Below, piece by piece: positions 43,869-52,561 of a stretch of 64,000 nt of DNA (position 1 is its first letter; every line of letters starts with the position of its first letter). Location: the NCBI RefSeq assembly GCF_001751365.1, contig NZ_LJGT01000041.1:1685426-1749425 (forward strand). Reading direction: 5' to 3'. The notes below the pieces were generated by a model, which worked only from the letters and a program-made list of their open reading frames with translations, searched no databases and was not told the origin of the DNA. The stretch comes from Streptomyces abyssalis (lineage in GTDB: Bacteria > Actinomycetota > Actinomycetes > Streptomycetales > Streptomycetaceae). A program made the translations under genes and the position numbers.

Positions 43869-45281
43869 ATGGCAGCCGACCTGTCCAGCCCGACCGTCCC
43901 GGCGGACCTGGCGCGCCCGCACTTCATCGGCATCGGCGGTGCGGGGATGTCCGGCATCGCGAAGATCCTCGCCCAGCGCGGTGCGCGGGTGCAGGGCAGC
44001 GACGCGAGGGAGTCCGTGACGGCGGCGGCGCTGCGCGGCCTCGGCGCCACCGTGCACATCGGCCACGATGCGGCGCACCTGGCGCCCGACGCCACGAGCG
44101 TCGTCGTCTCCAGCGCCATCCGGCCGGACAACCCGGAACTGGTCGCGGCGCAGCAGCACGGCGTGCCCGTCGTGCACCGCTCGGACGCGCTGGCCGCGCT
44201 GATGGACGCATGCAGGCCGCTGGCCGTCGCCGGCACCCACGGCAAGACGACCACGACCTCGATGCTCGCCGTCGGACTGGGCGCCCTCGGGCTCGACCCG
44301 TCGTACGCGATCGGCGGCGACCTGGACGAGCCGGGGTCCAACGCGCACAACGGCCGCGGTGAGATCTTCGTCGCCGAGGCGGACGAGTCCGACCGCAGTT
44401 TCCACAAGTACGAGCCCGAGGTGGCGATCGTCCTCAACGTGGAGCTCGACCACCACGCCAACTACTCCTCCATGGAGGAGATCTACGAGTCCTTCGTGAC
44501 CTTCGCCGACCGGATCCGCCCCGGCGGCGTGCTGGTCGTCTCCGCGGACCACGAGGGCGCCCGCGAGCTGACGCGCCGCGTCCGCGAGCGCGGGCGGGTG
44601 CGGGTGCGCACCTACGGCGAGGCCGCCGACGCGGACGTCCGCGTCCTCGACGTCACGCCGCACGGACTGACCAGCGAGACCACGGTGCGTCTGGAGGGGG
44701 AGGAGCTGACGTTCGCCGTCTTCGTGCCCGGCAAGCACTACGCGCTCAACGCCGTCGCCGCTCTCGTCGCCGGCTCCGAGCTGGGCGTCCCCGCCGACGA
44801 GCTCGCGAAGGCCCTGGGCACGTACACCGGTGTGCGGCGCCGGCTCCAGCTCAAGGGTGAGGCGAACAGCGTCCAGGTCATCGACTCCTACGCGCACCAC
44901 CCCACCGAGATGACCGCCGACCTGGAGGCCATCCGCGGCGGTTCCGGCGACGGACGGATCATCGTCCTCTTCCAGCCGCACCTCTTCAGCCGCACGCAGG
45001 AGCTGGCGACCGAGATGGGGGAGTCGCTGGCGCTGGCCGACGCCTCGGTCGTCCTCGACATCTATCCGGCCCGCGAGGACCCCATCCCCGGCGTGACCAG
45101 TGAGCTGATCATCGATGCCGCGCGCGCCGCGGGCGCGGACGTACGGCACGCGGCGACCAGCACGGCGGGCGCGGAGCTGGCCGCGGGAATGGCCGCCCCC
45201 GGTGATCTCGTTCTCACCATGGGGGCGGGTGACGTGACGGAGCTGGGCCCGGAGATCCTCGCCCGGCTGCCGCAGCAGTGA
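43869..45281 (+). CDS. murC: UDP-N-acetylmuramate--L-alanine ligase
   Basis: This cytosolic peptidoglycan enzyme adds L-Ala to UDP-MurNAc; about 470 aa. The N-terminal FIGIGGAGMSGIAKIL binds UDP. The P-loop is AVAGTHGKTTTTSML. AEADESDRSF and VLNVELDHHANYSS are Mur ligase central-domain motifs. The C-terminal domain has DSYAHHPTEMTADLEAIR and VLFQPHLFSRTQEL. ATG with GGAGG upstream. It lies apart from the main dcw cell-division cluster, as is usual in Streptomyces, and is followed 46 bp later by msrB in the same direction. Confidence 0.96.
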   Translation: MAADLSSPTVPADLARPHFIGIGGAGMSGIAKILAQRGARVQGSDARESVTAAALRGLGATVHIGHDAAHLAPDATSVVVSSAIRPDNPELVAAQQHGVPVVHRSDALAALMDACRPLAVAGTHGKTTTTSMLAVGLGALGLDPSYAIGGDLDEPGSNAHNGRGEIFVAEADESDRSFHKYEPEVAIVLNVELDHHANYSSMEEIYESFVTFADRIRPGGVLVVSADHEGARELTRRVRERGRVRVRTYGEAADADVRVLDVTPHGLTSETTVRLEGEELTFAVFVPGKHYALNAVAALVAGSELGVPADELAKALGTYTGVRRRLQLKGEANSVQVIDSYAHHPTEMTADLEAIRGGSGDGRIIVLFQPHLFSRTQELATEMGESLALADASVVLDIYPAREDPIPGVTSELIIDAARAAGADVRHAATSTAGAELAAGMAAPGDLVLTMGAGDVTELGPEILARLPQQ

Positions 45282-45327
45282 GCCCCGCGACGAAGCTCCC
45301 GAGACCGATGAAGGAGGCCGGCCGGCC

Positions 45328-45735
45328 GTGACGTACGAGATCGAGAAGCCGGAAGAGCAGTGGCGGGCCGAGCTCAGCCCCGAGGAGTACCGGGTGCTGC
45401 GCGAGGCGGGCACGGAACCCGCGTTCACCGGTGAATACACCGACACCAAGACCACCGGCGTCTACGACTGCCGGGCCTGCGGTGCGGAACTCTTCCGCTC
45501 CGACACGAAGTTCGAGTCGCACTGCGGCTGGCCGAGCTTCTACGACCCGGCCGGGTCCGAGGCCGTCGAACTGATCGAGGACCACTCGATGGGGATGCTG
45601 CGCACGGAGGTGCGGTGCGCCCGCTGCGGTTCCCACCTCGGTCACGTGTTCGACGGCGAGGGCTATCCGACGCCGACGGACCAGCGGTACTGCATCAACA
45701 GCATCGCCGTCCGGCTGGTGCCCTCGGAGTCCTGA
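45328..45735 (+). CDS. msrB: Peptide-methionine (R)-S-oxide reductase
   Basis: MsrB repairs methionine-R-sulfoxide in proteins; 135 aa. The two zinc-binding CxxC pairs are DCRACGAELF and RCARCGSHLGHVF. The catalytic cysteine is in RYCINSIAVRL near the C-terminus, and SHCGWPSFYDP is the substrate loop. The GTG start has GAAGGAGG about 12 nt upstream. It lies 46 bp after murC, so the two are probably cotranscribed. The next gene, rho, is convergent. Confidence 0.95.
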   Translation: MTYEIEKPEEQWRAELSPEEYRVLREAGTEPAFTGEYTDTKTTGVYDCRACGAELFRSDTKFESHCGWPSFYDPAGSEAVELIEDHSMGMLRTEVRCARCGSHLGHVFDGEGYPTPTDQRYCINSIAVRLVPSES

Positions 45736-45868
45736 ATCCGGGCTCCGGGCTCCGGGCCCGGTCCCCAGGCTTGAGCTCCCGGCCCCGGGTTCCGGGCCCC
45801 GAGCTCCCGGCCCTGAGCATCCGGTGCTTCCCTGAACCGGCGGAATGCGCCCCCGCGCGTCGGCCGGG
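45736..45868. terminator. Repeat-rich convergent intergenic region between msrB and rho
   Basis: CCGGGCTCCGGGCTCCGGG repeats are followed by two direct copies of GAGCTCCCGGCCC (45773-45785 and 45801-45813). These flank GGCCCCGGGTTCCGGGCC, which can fold. It probably terminates both convergent genes. Confidence 0.45.
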
Positions 45869-47185
45869 TCAGTCCGTACCGCTGCCGCCCTCGGGAAAGC
45901 CGGGGGTGGTTTTCTGGATCTGGAGCAGGAATTCGGTGTTGGACTTGGTCTGCTTCATCTTGTCCAGGAGCAGTTCGATGGCCTGCTGCTGGTCCAGGGC
46001 GTGCAGGACCCGGCGGAGCTTCCAGATGATCTGCAGCTCGTCGCCCGCCATGAGGATCTCCTCCTTGCGGGTGCCGGAGGCGTCCACGTCGACCGCGGGG
46101 AAGATCCGCTTCTCCGACAGCTTCCGGTCCAGCTTCAGCTCCATGTTGCCGGTGCCCTTGAACTCCTCGAAGATCACCTCGTCCATCCGGGAGCCGGTCT
46201 CCACCAAAGCCGCGGCCAGGATCGTCAGCGAACCGCCGTCCTCGATGTTCCGCGCCGCACCGAAGAACTTCTTCGGCGGATACAGCGCCGTGGAATCCAC
46301 ACCGCCGGACAGGATCCGCCCCGAAGCGGGAGCCGAGAGGTTGTAGGCCCGCCCCAGCCGGGTGATGTTGTCCAGCAGCACCACCACGTCATGACCCAGC
46401 TCCACCAGACGCTTGGCCCGCTCGATCGCCAGCTCCGCGATCGTGGTGTGATCCTCCGCGGGACGGTCGAAGGTCGAGGAGATCACCTCGCCCTTCACCG
46501 ACCGCTGCATGTCGGTGACCTCTTCCGGCCGCTCATCGACCAGCACCACCATCAGATGGCACTCCGGATTGTTCACCGTGATCGAGTTCGCGATGCTCTG
46601 CAGCACCATCGTCTTGCCCGCCTTCGGCGGCGCCACGATCAGCCCCCGCTGCCCCTTCCCGATCGGCGAGACCAGATCGATGATCCGCGAGGTGAGCTGA
46701 TTCGGCTCCGTCTCCAGCCGCAGCCGCTCCTGCGGATACAACGGCGTCAGCTTGTTGAACTCCGACCGCGACCGGCCGCCCTCCGGCGAGGTGCCGTTGA
46801 CCGAATCCAGCCGCACCAGCGCATTGAACTTCTCCCGCCGCTCCCCCTCACGCGGCTGCCGCACCGCACCCGTGACGTGATCACCCTTGCGCAGACCGTT
46901 CTTCCGCACCTGCGCCAACGACACATACACATCATTCGGACCCGGCAGATACCCCGACGTCCGCACGAACGCATAGTTGTCCAGGATGTCCAAGATCCCC
47001 GCCACCGGAATCAGCACATCATCCTCAGCGATCTGCGGCTCGGCATCCTCACGACCACCACGAGCCCCACCACGAGCACCACGCCGGTCCCGGTAACGAC
47101 CCCGCCGGCCACGCCGGCCTTCGCGCTTGGACGGACGGCCCTGTTCGGTGCCGGGGTGCGCGGTCGTTTCGGTGGTGTCGCTCAC
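45869..47185 (-). CDS. rho: Transcription termination factor Rho, short form
   Basis: This is a hexameric RNA helicase that terminates transcription; 438 aa. A basic Arg/Gly-rich N-terminus (about 1-50) precedes the OB-fold RNA-binding domain (VLIPVAGILDILDNYAFVRTSGYLPGPNDVYVSLAQ in part). The motor domain has Walker A APPKAGKT, the bicyclomycin-pocket loop VDERPEEVTDMQ, Walker B VVVLLDNITRLGRAYN, and the R-loop and Q-loop regions. It lacks the long N-terminal insertion of the usual roughly 650-700-aa Streptomyces Rho, so it is likely a paralogue. Residue 273 is Asn where E. coli has Ser266, a bicyclomycin contact. GTG 47185 has GGAAGG upstream. It is divergent from a DHA2 exporter gene. Confidence 0.92.
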   Translation of the reverse strand: MSDTTETTAHPGTEQGRPSKREGRRGRRGRYRDRRGARGGARGGREDAEPQIAEDDVLIPVAGILDILDNYAFVRTSGYLPGPNDVYVSLAQVRKNGLRKGDHVTGAVRQPREGERREKFNALVRLDSVNGTSPEGGRSRSEFNKLTPLYPQERLRLETEPNQLTSRIIDLVSPIGKGQRGLIVAPPKAGKTMVLQSIANSITVNNPECHLMVVLVDERPEEVTDMQRSVKGEVISSTFDRPAEDHTTIAELAIERAKRLVELGHDVVVLLDNITRLGRAYNLSAPASGRILSGGVDSTALYPPKKFFGAARNIEDGGSLTILAAALVETGSRMDEVIFEEFKGTGNMELKLDRKLSEKRIFPAVDVDASGTRKEEILMAGDELQIIWKLRRVLHALDQQQAIELLLDKMKQTKSNTEFLLQIQKTTPGFPEGGSGTD

Positions 47186-47515
47186 GGAGGGCCTTCCGGG
47201 ACGGGATACGTACACATGTCCTCGCCGGCTGCCGCGGAGAAGACGGGAGTCCCACGGCGTGCCCCGCGAGGCGGACCGGCGGTCCGGCGGACGGGGAGGC
47301 TGCCGCAGGCTCAGGACGGTGGACGGACCACACCGTCATGCGTGCACTTCCCGCGCTGGCCGCCGGGAAACACCGCCGGGCGCCTCCGCGCCCCTTCTGC
47401 CCCGTCCTTGCGCCGGCCTCACAAAGCCCCGCGGAATAGCAGCGCAGGGCGCCGCGGTTCGCTTGTACGTTACAAACGATCCGAACGGCAGTCCCGTCAC
47501 CCACCCGGAGTCCGC
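47186..47515. promoter_or_regulatory. Divergent control region between rho and the DHA2 exporter
   Basis: This 330-bp region has no gene. The inverted repeat TTGTA-CGT-TACAA (47463-47475) lies 41 bp before the exporter start in an AT-richer stretch. It has the form of a TetR-family operator overlapping the promoter, but no tetR gene is adjacent. The rho side (47186-47300) shows nothing distinctive. Confidence 0.45.
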
Positions 47516-48994
47516 ATGACCCATGCCCGCAGCGCCGCCCCGTCCGCGACCACCGGCGGGAGCGGCGGCAAGGCGGCCGCGGTCACCCGCAGGGGAGTCG
47601 TGCCGGTGCTGGCCTTCGCCGGCATCTCGGTCGCGGTCATGCAGACGCTGCTCGTCCCCGTCGTCGCCGGGCTGCCCGCGCTGCTGGGCACCACCACCTC
47701 CGACGCCGCCTGGGTCGTCACCGCGACGCTGCTCTCCGGGGCCGTGGCCACGCCCATCATGGGGCGCCTCGGCGACCTCTACGGCAAGCGCCGCCTCATC
47801 CTCTGCAGCCTGGGCGCGATGGTGGCGGGTTCGCTGATGTGCGCCATGACCTCGTCGCTGCTGCCGATGATCGCCGGACGTGCCGTGCAGGGGTTCGCGA
47901 TGGGTGCCATCCCGCTCGGCATCAGCATCATGCGGGACGAACTGCCGCCCGACAGGCTCGGCCCGGCCATGGCGTTCATGAGCTCCTCGCTCGGTGTCGG
48001 CGGGGCGCTGGGCATGCCCGCCGCCGCGTACGTCGCGCAGCACACCGACTGGCACGTGCTCTTCTTCGGGGCGGCCGGTCTCGGTCTGCTGGCCATGCTG
48101 ACGGTGGCCGCGGTGGTGCCGGAGTCCGCGCAGCGCACCGGAGGCCGCTTCGACTTCCCCGGTGCGCTGGGCCTGTCGGCGGGTCTCGTCGCGCTGCTGC
48201 TGGCGATATCCAAGGGCGGCGACTGGGGCTGGAGCAGCGGGCTCACGCTCGGTCTCCTCGCCGCCGCGCTGCTGATCCTCCTCCTGTGGGGGCTGATGGA
48301 GCTGCGCGTACCGCAACCGCTGGTCGATCTGCGCAGCACGGCCCGCCGCCAGGTGCTGCTGACCAACCTCGCCTCCATCACCGTCGGCCTCGCGTTCTAC
48401 GCCGCCACGCTGGTGCTGCCGCAACTGCTCCAGCTGCCGCGTTCCACCGGCTACGGGCTCGGGCAGTCGATGGTCGTCGCCGGAGTGTGCGTGGCACCGA
48501 TGGGCATCGCCATGATGCTCGTGTCCTCGCTCTCCGCGCGGATCTCGGAGGCCCGCGGCCCGAAGGTCTCGCTGATGGCGGGCCTTGTGATCCTGGCCGT
48601 GGCCTATCTCGCCGGCATGGTTCTGATGGGCGCCGTCTGGCAGGTCGTACTGACCGCCGTCCTCATCGGCGTCGGCATCGGCATCGCCTACTCGGCGATG
48701 CCGGCGCTGATCCTCGGTGCCGTGCCGCCGTCCGAGTCGGGGGCCGCGAACGGGCTGAACACGCTGATGCGTTCGATCGGCACCTCCTCCTCCAGCGCCG
48801 TCGTCGGCGTGGTGCTGGCACACATGAGCCGGCCGCTGGGCGGCGCCGACGTGCCCAGCCAGGGCGGCTTCCGCGTCTCGTTCCTCATCGCCGCGGGAGC
48901 CGCGCTCGCCGGACTGCTCATCGCCTCGTTCCTGCCGGGACGGCGTGCGGGCGTCACCAGGACCGGCAAGGCCCAGGGGGAGGGCGACGCCTGA
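47516..48994 (+). CDS. MFS drug:H+ antiporter, DHA2 (14-TMS) family
   Basis: This is a polytopic exporter of about 492 aa with around 14 hydrophobic segments. Motif A is visible as GRLGDLYGKRRLIL between segments 2 and 3. SLGVGGALGMPAAAYVAQHTDWHVLFF contains motif C and the segment 5-6 region typical of EmrB/QacA-type pumps. FLIAAGAALAGLLIASFLPGRR ends the last span. ATG with CGGAG 5 nt upstream. Its partner in position is the variant rho gene, transcribed divergently. The substrate is unknown; export of an antibiotic or toxic metabolite is likely. Confidence 0.88.
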   Translation: MTHARSAAPSATTGGSGGKAAAVTRRGVVPVLAFAGISVAVMQTLLVPVVAGLPALLGTTTSDAAWVVTATLLSGAVATPIMGRLGDLYGKRRLILCSLGAMVAGSLMCAMTSSLLPMIAGRAVQGFAMGAIPLGISIMRDELPPDRLGPAMAFMSSSLGVGGALGMPAAAYVAQHTDWHVLFFGAAGLGLLAMLTVAAVVPESAQRTGGRFDFPGALGLSAGLVALLLAISKGGDWGWSSGLTLGLLAAALLILLLWGLMELRVPQPLVDLRSTARRQVLLTNLASITVGLAFYAATLVLPQLLQLPRSTGYGLGQSMVVAGVCVAPMGIAMMLVSSLSARISEARGPKVSLMAGLVILAVAYLAGMVLMGAVWQVVLTAVLIGVGIGIAYSAMPALILGAVPPSESGAANGLNTLMRSIGTSSSSAVVGVVLAHMSRPLGGADVPSQGGFRVSFLIAAGAALAGLLIASFLPGRRAGVTRTGKAQGEGDA

Positions 48995-49028
48995 AAAGCG
49001 TTCGCCCCGCGCCGGACGCGCCCCCAGG

Positions 49029-49661
49029 ATGGAGCACATGCTGACAACCCTGCTGTCCTTCCTCGGCGCATGTCTGCTGGTCGCGATGTCTCCCGGACCC
49101 AGCACCGTGCTGATCATCCGCAGTTCGCTGCGCAGCCGCCGCTCGGGCTTCATGACGGTGCTGGGGAACGAGACGGGTGTCTTCATCTGGGGCGTCGTCG
49201 CCGCCCTCGGGCTCACGGCGCTGCTCGCCGCGTCCCAACTGGCCTACGACGTACTGCGCTTCGGGGGAGCGGCCGTGCTGATCGTCTTCGGGGTGCAGGC
49301 GATCCGAGCGGCCCGGCGGGGCGGAAGCTTCGAGGTGGCCGCGGAGTCGGGCCCCACGAAGGAGCGCGGGTGGCGCTCCTACCGGGCCGGGCTGCTGCTG
49401 AACCTCGCCAATCCGAAGGCGGCGGTCTTCGCGATGTCCTTCCTCCCGCAGTTCGTCCCGCAGGGCGCTCCGCAGCTGCCCCTGATGATGACGCTGGCGG
49501 CGATCTGGGCGGTCTTCGAAGTGGGCTACTACGGGCTGTACGTGTGGTTCGTCGGACGGATGCGGCGCGTGCTGTCCCGCGCCGGCGTACGGCGCAGGCT
49601 GGAGCAGATCTCGGGCGGCGTGCTGCTGGCGCTCGGCGTACGGCTGGCACTGGACGGCTAG
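49029..49661 (+). CDS. LysE/RhtB family exporter
   Basis: This is a six-span membrane protein of about 210 aa. The N-terminal LSFLGACLLVAMSPGPSTVLIIRSSL contains the family PGP motif. AGLLLNLANPKAAVFAMSFLPQFV is the second conserved region. LysE/RhtB proteins export amino acids or related metabolites. ATG 49029 was taken; ATG 49038 is equally possible. It lies 34 bp after the DHA2 exporter gene in the same direction and may be cotranscribed. The furA promoter follows. Confidence 0.85.
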   Translation: MEHMLTTLLSFLGACLLVAMSPGPSTVLIIRSSLRSRRSGFMTVLGNETGVFIWGVVAALGLTALLAASQLAYDVLRFGGAAVLIVFGVQAIRAARRGGSFEVAAESGPTKERGWRSYRAGLLLNLANPKAAVFAMSFLPQFVPQGAPQLPLMMTLAAIWAVFEVGYYGLYVWFVGRMRRVLSRAGVRRRLEQISGGVLLALGVRLALDG

Positions 49662-49726
49662 GGGCACGTCCGCAGACGGGGGGCGGACCCGGGCGGGGCC
49701 GTCCGCCCGTCGACTGTTTCTTGATT

Positions 49727-49738
49727 GATTCCAGAATC
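49727..49738. promoter_or_regulatory. Inverted repeat before furA (candidate FurA operator)
   Basis: GATTC-CA-GAATC is a perfect 12-bp inverted repeat in an AT-rich stretch, 18 bp before the furA start. In Streptomyces and mycobacteria, FurA/FurS/CatR autoregulates the furA-katG operon from this location. Equating this repeat with the binding site is inference. Confidence 0.55.
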
Positions 49739-49756
49739 TGCGGCAGGCTGCGTACC

Positions 49757-50188
49757 GTGCCAACCACCACGGACTACGAGCGCATGCTTCGCGAGGCCGC
49801 ACTGCGCGTGACGCGGCCCCGGGTGGCGGTGCTGCACGCGGTGCACGACCATCCGCACGCCGAGACCGAATCGATCATCGGTGCCGTGCGTGGGGATCTC
49901 GGTGGCGTCTCCCACCAGGCCGTCTACGACGTGCTGCGCGCGCTGACCGCGGCGGGCCTGGTGCGGCGCATCCAGCCTCCGGGCTCACTGGCGCGCTACG
50001 AGGCACGGGTCGGGGACAACCACCATCACGTGGTGTGCCGGTCGTGCGGAGTCGTCGCCGACGTCGACTGCGCCGTCGGCGAAGCGCCCTGCCTGTCCGC
50101 GTCCGAGGACCACGGCTTCGTGATCGACGAGGCCGAGGTCATCTACTGGGGCCTGTGCCCCGATTGTTCCGCCGTACCCAGCTCTTGA
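49757..50188 (+). CDS. furA: Fur-family peroxide-sensing repressor (FurA/CatR type)
   Basis: This is a redox-sensing transcription factor of 143 aa. The winged helix is at residues 10-80 (ALRVTRPRVAVLHAVHDHPHA, SHQAVYDVLRALTAAGLVRRI). Metal ligands are in DNHHHVVCRSCGVVADVDC and LCPDC, giving two CxxC pairs. GTG start, 30 bp before katG. In this family the reduced repressor blocks its own operon, and peroxide oxidation relieves the block. Confidence 0.92.
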   Translation: MPTTTDYERMLREAALRVTRPRVAVLHAVHDHPHAETESIIGAVRGDLGGVSHQAVYDVLRALTAAGLVRRIQPPGSLARYEARVGDNHHHVVCRSCGVVADVDCAVGEAPCLSASEDHGFVIDEAEVIYWGLCPDCSAVPSS

Positions 50189-50218
50189 TCACTGCTGATC
50201 GAATTGGAAGGGATTTCC

Positions 50219-52450
50219 GTGTCCGAGAAACACGAAGCAACCGTCGACGAGACGAGCACGGAAGGTGCAGGCGGCTGCCCGGTTGTCCACGGCCGCGCCC
50301 CGCACCCGACCCAGGGCGGCGGGAACCGGGGCTGGTGGCCGAACCGCCTCAATCTGACGATCCTCGCCAAGAACACCCCCGTGACGAACCCCATGAGCGA
50401 GGAGTTCAGTTACGCCGAGGCGTTCAAGAACCTCGATCTGCCCGCAGTGAAGCGGGACATCGCCGAGGTGCTCACGGACTCCAAGGACTGGTGGCCGGCC
50501 GACTTCGGGCACTACGGGCCTTTCATGATCCGGATGGCGTGGCACAGCGCGGGCACCTACCGCATCAGCGACGGCCGCGGCGGTGCCGGGTCCGGCCAGC
50601 AGCGCTTCGCGCCGCTCAACAGCTGGCCTGACAACGGAAACCTCGACAAGGCCCGCCGTCTGCTGTGGCCGGTGAAGAAGAAGTACGGCCAGAAGCTGTC
50701 GTGGGCCGACCTGATGGTCCTCACCGGCAACGTCGCCCTGGAGCAGATGGGCTTCGAGACCTTCGGCTTCGCCGGCGGCCGTGAGGACGTCTGGGAGCCC
50801 GAGGAGGACGTCTACTGGGGTCCCGAGACCACCTGGCTCGGCGACGAGCGCTACACCGGCGACCGGGAGCTCGAAAACCCCCTCGGCGCCGTTCAGATGG
50901 GCCTCATCTACGTCAACCCGGAGGGCCCCAACGGCAACCCCGACCCGGTCGCCGCGGCCCGTGACATCCGGGAGACGTTCCGCCGCATGGCGATGAACGA
51001 CGAGGAGACGGTCGCGCTGATCGCCGGCGGTCACACCTTCGGCAAGACCCACGGTGCCGCTCCCGACAGCCACCTCGGCCCCGAACCGGAGGCCGCCCCG
51101 CTGGAGTTGCAGGGCCTGGGCTGGAAGGGCGGCCACGGCACCGGCGTCGGCGGCGACGCGATCACCAGCGGTCTCGAAGGCATCTGGACCGACACCCCCA
51201 CGAAGTGGGACAACAGCTTCTTCGAGATCCTCTTCGGCTACGAGTGGGAGCTGACGCAGAGCCCCGCAGGAGCCAACCAGTGGCAGCCCAAGGGCGGTGC
51301 GGGAGCGGGCACCGTGCCCGACGCCCACGACTCGTCGAAGAGCCACGCCCCGACGATGCTCACGACCGACCTGTCACTGCGCATGGACCCGGTCTACGAG
51401 CCGATCTCGCGGCGCTTCAAGGACAACCCCGCCGAGTTCGCGGACGCCTTCGCACGCGCGTGGTTCAAGCTGACCCACCGCGACATGGGACCGATCCAGC
51501 GCTACCTCGGCCCGGAGGTCCCGAGCGAGAGGCTGATCTGGCAGGACCCGGTCCCCGAGCTGGACCACGAAGTCATCGGGTCCGACGACACCGCCGCCCT
51601 CAAGACCCAGATCCGGGACTCGGGGCTGACGGTGTCCGAGCTGGTCTCCACCGCCTGGGCGTCCGCCTCGTCGTTCCGGGGCAGCGACAAGCGCGGAGGC
51701 GCCAACGGCGCGCGCATCCGCCTGGAGCCGCAGAACGGCTGGGAGGTCAACAACCCCGACCAGCTGGCGGCGGTCCTGCGCAAGCTGGAGGGCATCCAGG
51801 AGAACTTCAACTCCGCCCAGAGCACGAACAAGAGGGTCTCGCTGGCCGACCTGGTCGTCCTCGGCGGCTGCGTCGGTGTCGAGGAGGCGGCCCGGGAGGC
51901 CGGCCACCAGATCGAGGTCCCCTTCACGCCGGGACGTACGGACGCATCGGCCGAGCAGACCGACGCGGACTCCTTCGAGGCGCTGGAGCCTTCCGCGGAC
52001 GGCTTCCGCAACTACACCGGGAAGGGCAACCGGCTCCCGGCCGAGTACCTGCTCCTCGACAGGGCGAACCTGCTCACCCTGAGCGCGCCCGAGATGACGG
52101 TGCTCGTCGGCGGTCTGCGCGTCCTGGGCGCGAACTACGACAAGTCCTCACTCGGCGTGCTCACCGAGCGCCCCGGTTCGCTGACGAACGACTTCTTCGT
52201 CAACCTGCTCGACATGGGCACGAAGTGGGAGCCGGCGTCCGAGGCCGCCGAGACCTTCGAGGGCCGTGACACCGTCACGGGCGAGGTCAAGTGGACCGGC
52301 AGCCGCGTCGACCTCCTCTTCGGCTCGAACTCCGAGCTGCGCGCGCTCGCGGAGGTCTACGCGTGCGACGACGCGGGCGAGAAGCTCGTGCACGACTTCG
52401 TCGCGGCGTGGGACAAGGTCATGAACCTCGACCGGTTCGACCTGGCCTGA
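50219..52450 (+). CDS. katG: Catalase-peroxidase
   Basis: This bifunctional heme enzyme removes H2O2; about 743 aa. The distal site is RMAWHSAGTYRISDGRGG (Arg, Trp, His). Adduct residues lie in IYVNPEGPNGNPDP (Tyr) and ETFRRMAMND (Met), with the distal Trp. The proximal His is in LIAGGHTFGKTHGA. A second, catalytically inactive peroxidase-like domain fills the C-terminal half. GTG 50219 has GGAAGGG 6 nt upstream. It is cotranscribed with furA and followed by a terminator. It supplies peroxide defence near the H2O2-using HemQ heme route. Confidence 0.96.
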   Translation: MSEKHEATVDETSTEGAGGCPVVHGRAPHPTQGGGNRGWWPNRLNLTILAKNTPVTNPMSEEFSYAEAFKNLDLPAVKRDIAEVLTDSKDWWPADFGHYGPFMIRMAWHSAGTYRISDGRGGAGSGQQRFAPLNSWPDNGNLDKARRLLWPVKKKYGQKLSWADLMVLTGNVALEQMGFETFGFAGGREDVWEPEEDVYWGPETTWLGDERYTGDRELENPLGAVQMGLIYVNPEGPNGNPDPVAAARDIRETFRRMAMNDEETVALIAGGHTFGKTHGAAPDSHLGPEPEAAPLELQGLGWKGGHGTGVGGDAITSGLEGIWTDTPTKWDNSFFEILFGYEWELTQSPAGANQWQPKGGAGAGTVPDAHDSSKSHAPTMLTTDLSLRMDPVYEPISRRFKDNPAEFADAFARAWFKLTHRDMGPIQRYLGPEVPSERLIWQDPVPELDHEVIGSDDTAALKTQIRDSGLTVSELVSTAWASASSFRGSDKRGGANGARIRLEPQNGWEVNNPDQLAAVLRKLEGIQENFNSAQSTNKRVSLADLVVLGGCVGVEEAAREAGHQIEVPFTPGRTDASAEQTDADSFEALEPSADGFRNYTGKGNRLPAEYLLLDRANLLTLSAPEMTVLVGGLRVLGANYDKSSLGVLTERPGSLTNDFFVNLLDMGTKWEPASEAAETFEGRDTVTGEVKWTGSRVDLLFGSNSELRALAEVYACDDAGEKLVHDFVAAWDKVMNLDRFDLA

Positions 52451-52458
52451 CGACCGCT

Positions 52459-52490
52459 GTCCGGGCCGGTCCGCGAAGGACGGCCCGGAC
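52459..52490 (+). terminator. Terminator after katG
   Basis: GTCCGGGCCG(G)TCC pairs with GGACGGCCCGGAC around a 5-nt loop with one bulged base, 8 bp after the katG stop. Confidence 0.8.
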
Positions 52491-52506
52491 GGTCGGGTAC
52501 GTACGC

Positions 52507-52543
52507 GGACGCCCGTGTCCCGGATTCCGGGGCACGGGCGTCC
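52507..52543 (-). terminator. Terminator of the GNAT gene
   Basis: A perfect 11-bp stem GGACGCCCGTG/CACGGGCGTCC lies 18 bp beyond the GNAT stop on its strand. It could also back up katG termination. Confidence 0.8.
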
Positions 52544-52561
52544 GTTTGTGCAGTCCCTCTG

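Noticed and set aside
49029..49037. Deciding between ATG 49029 and ATG 49038 for the LysE exporter
   Set aside because: Neither has well-spaced ribosome-binding signals. The upstream ATG was kept, and the difference is only three residues.
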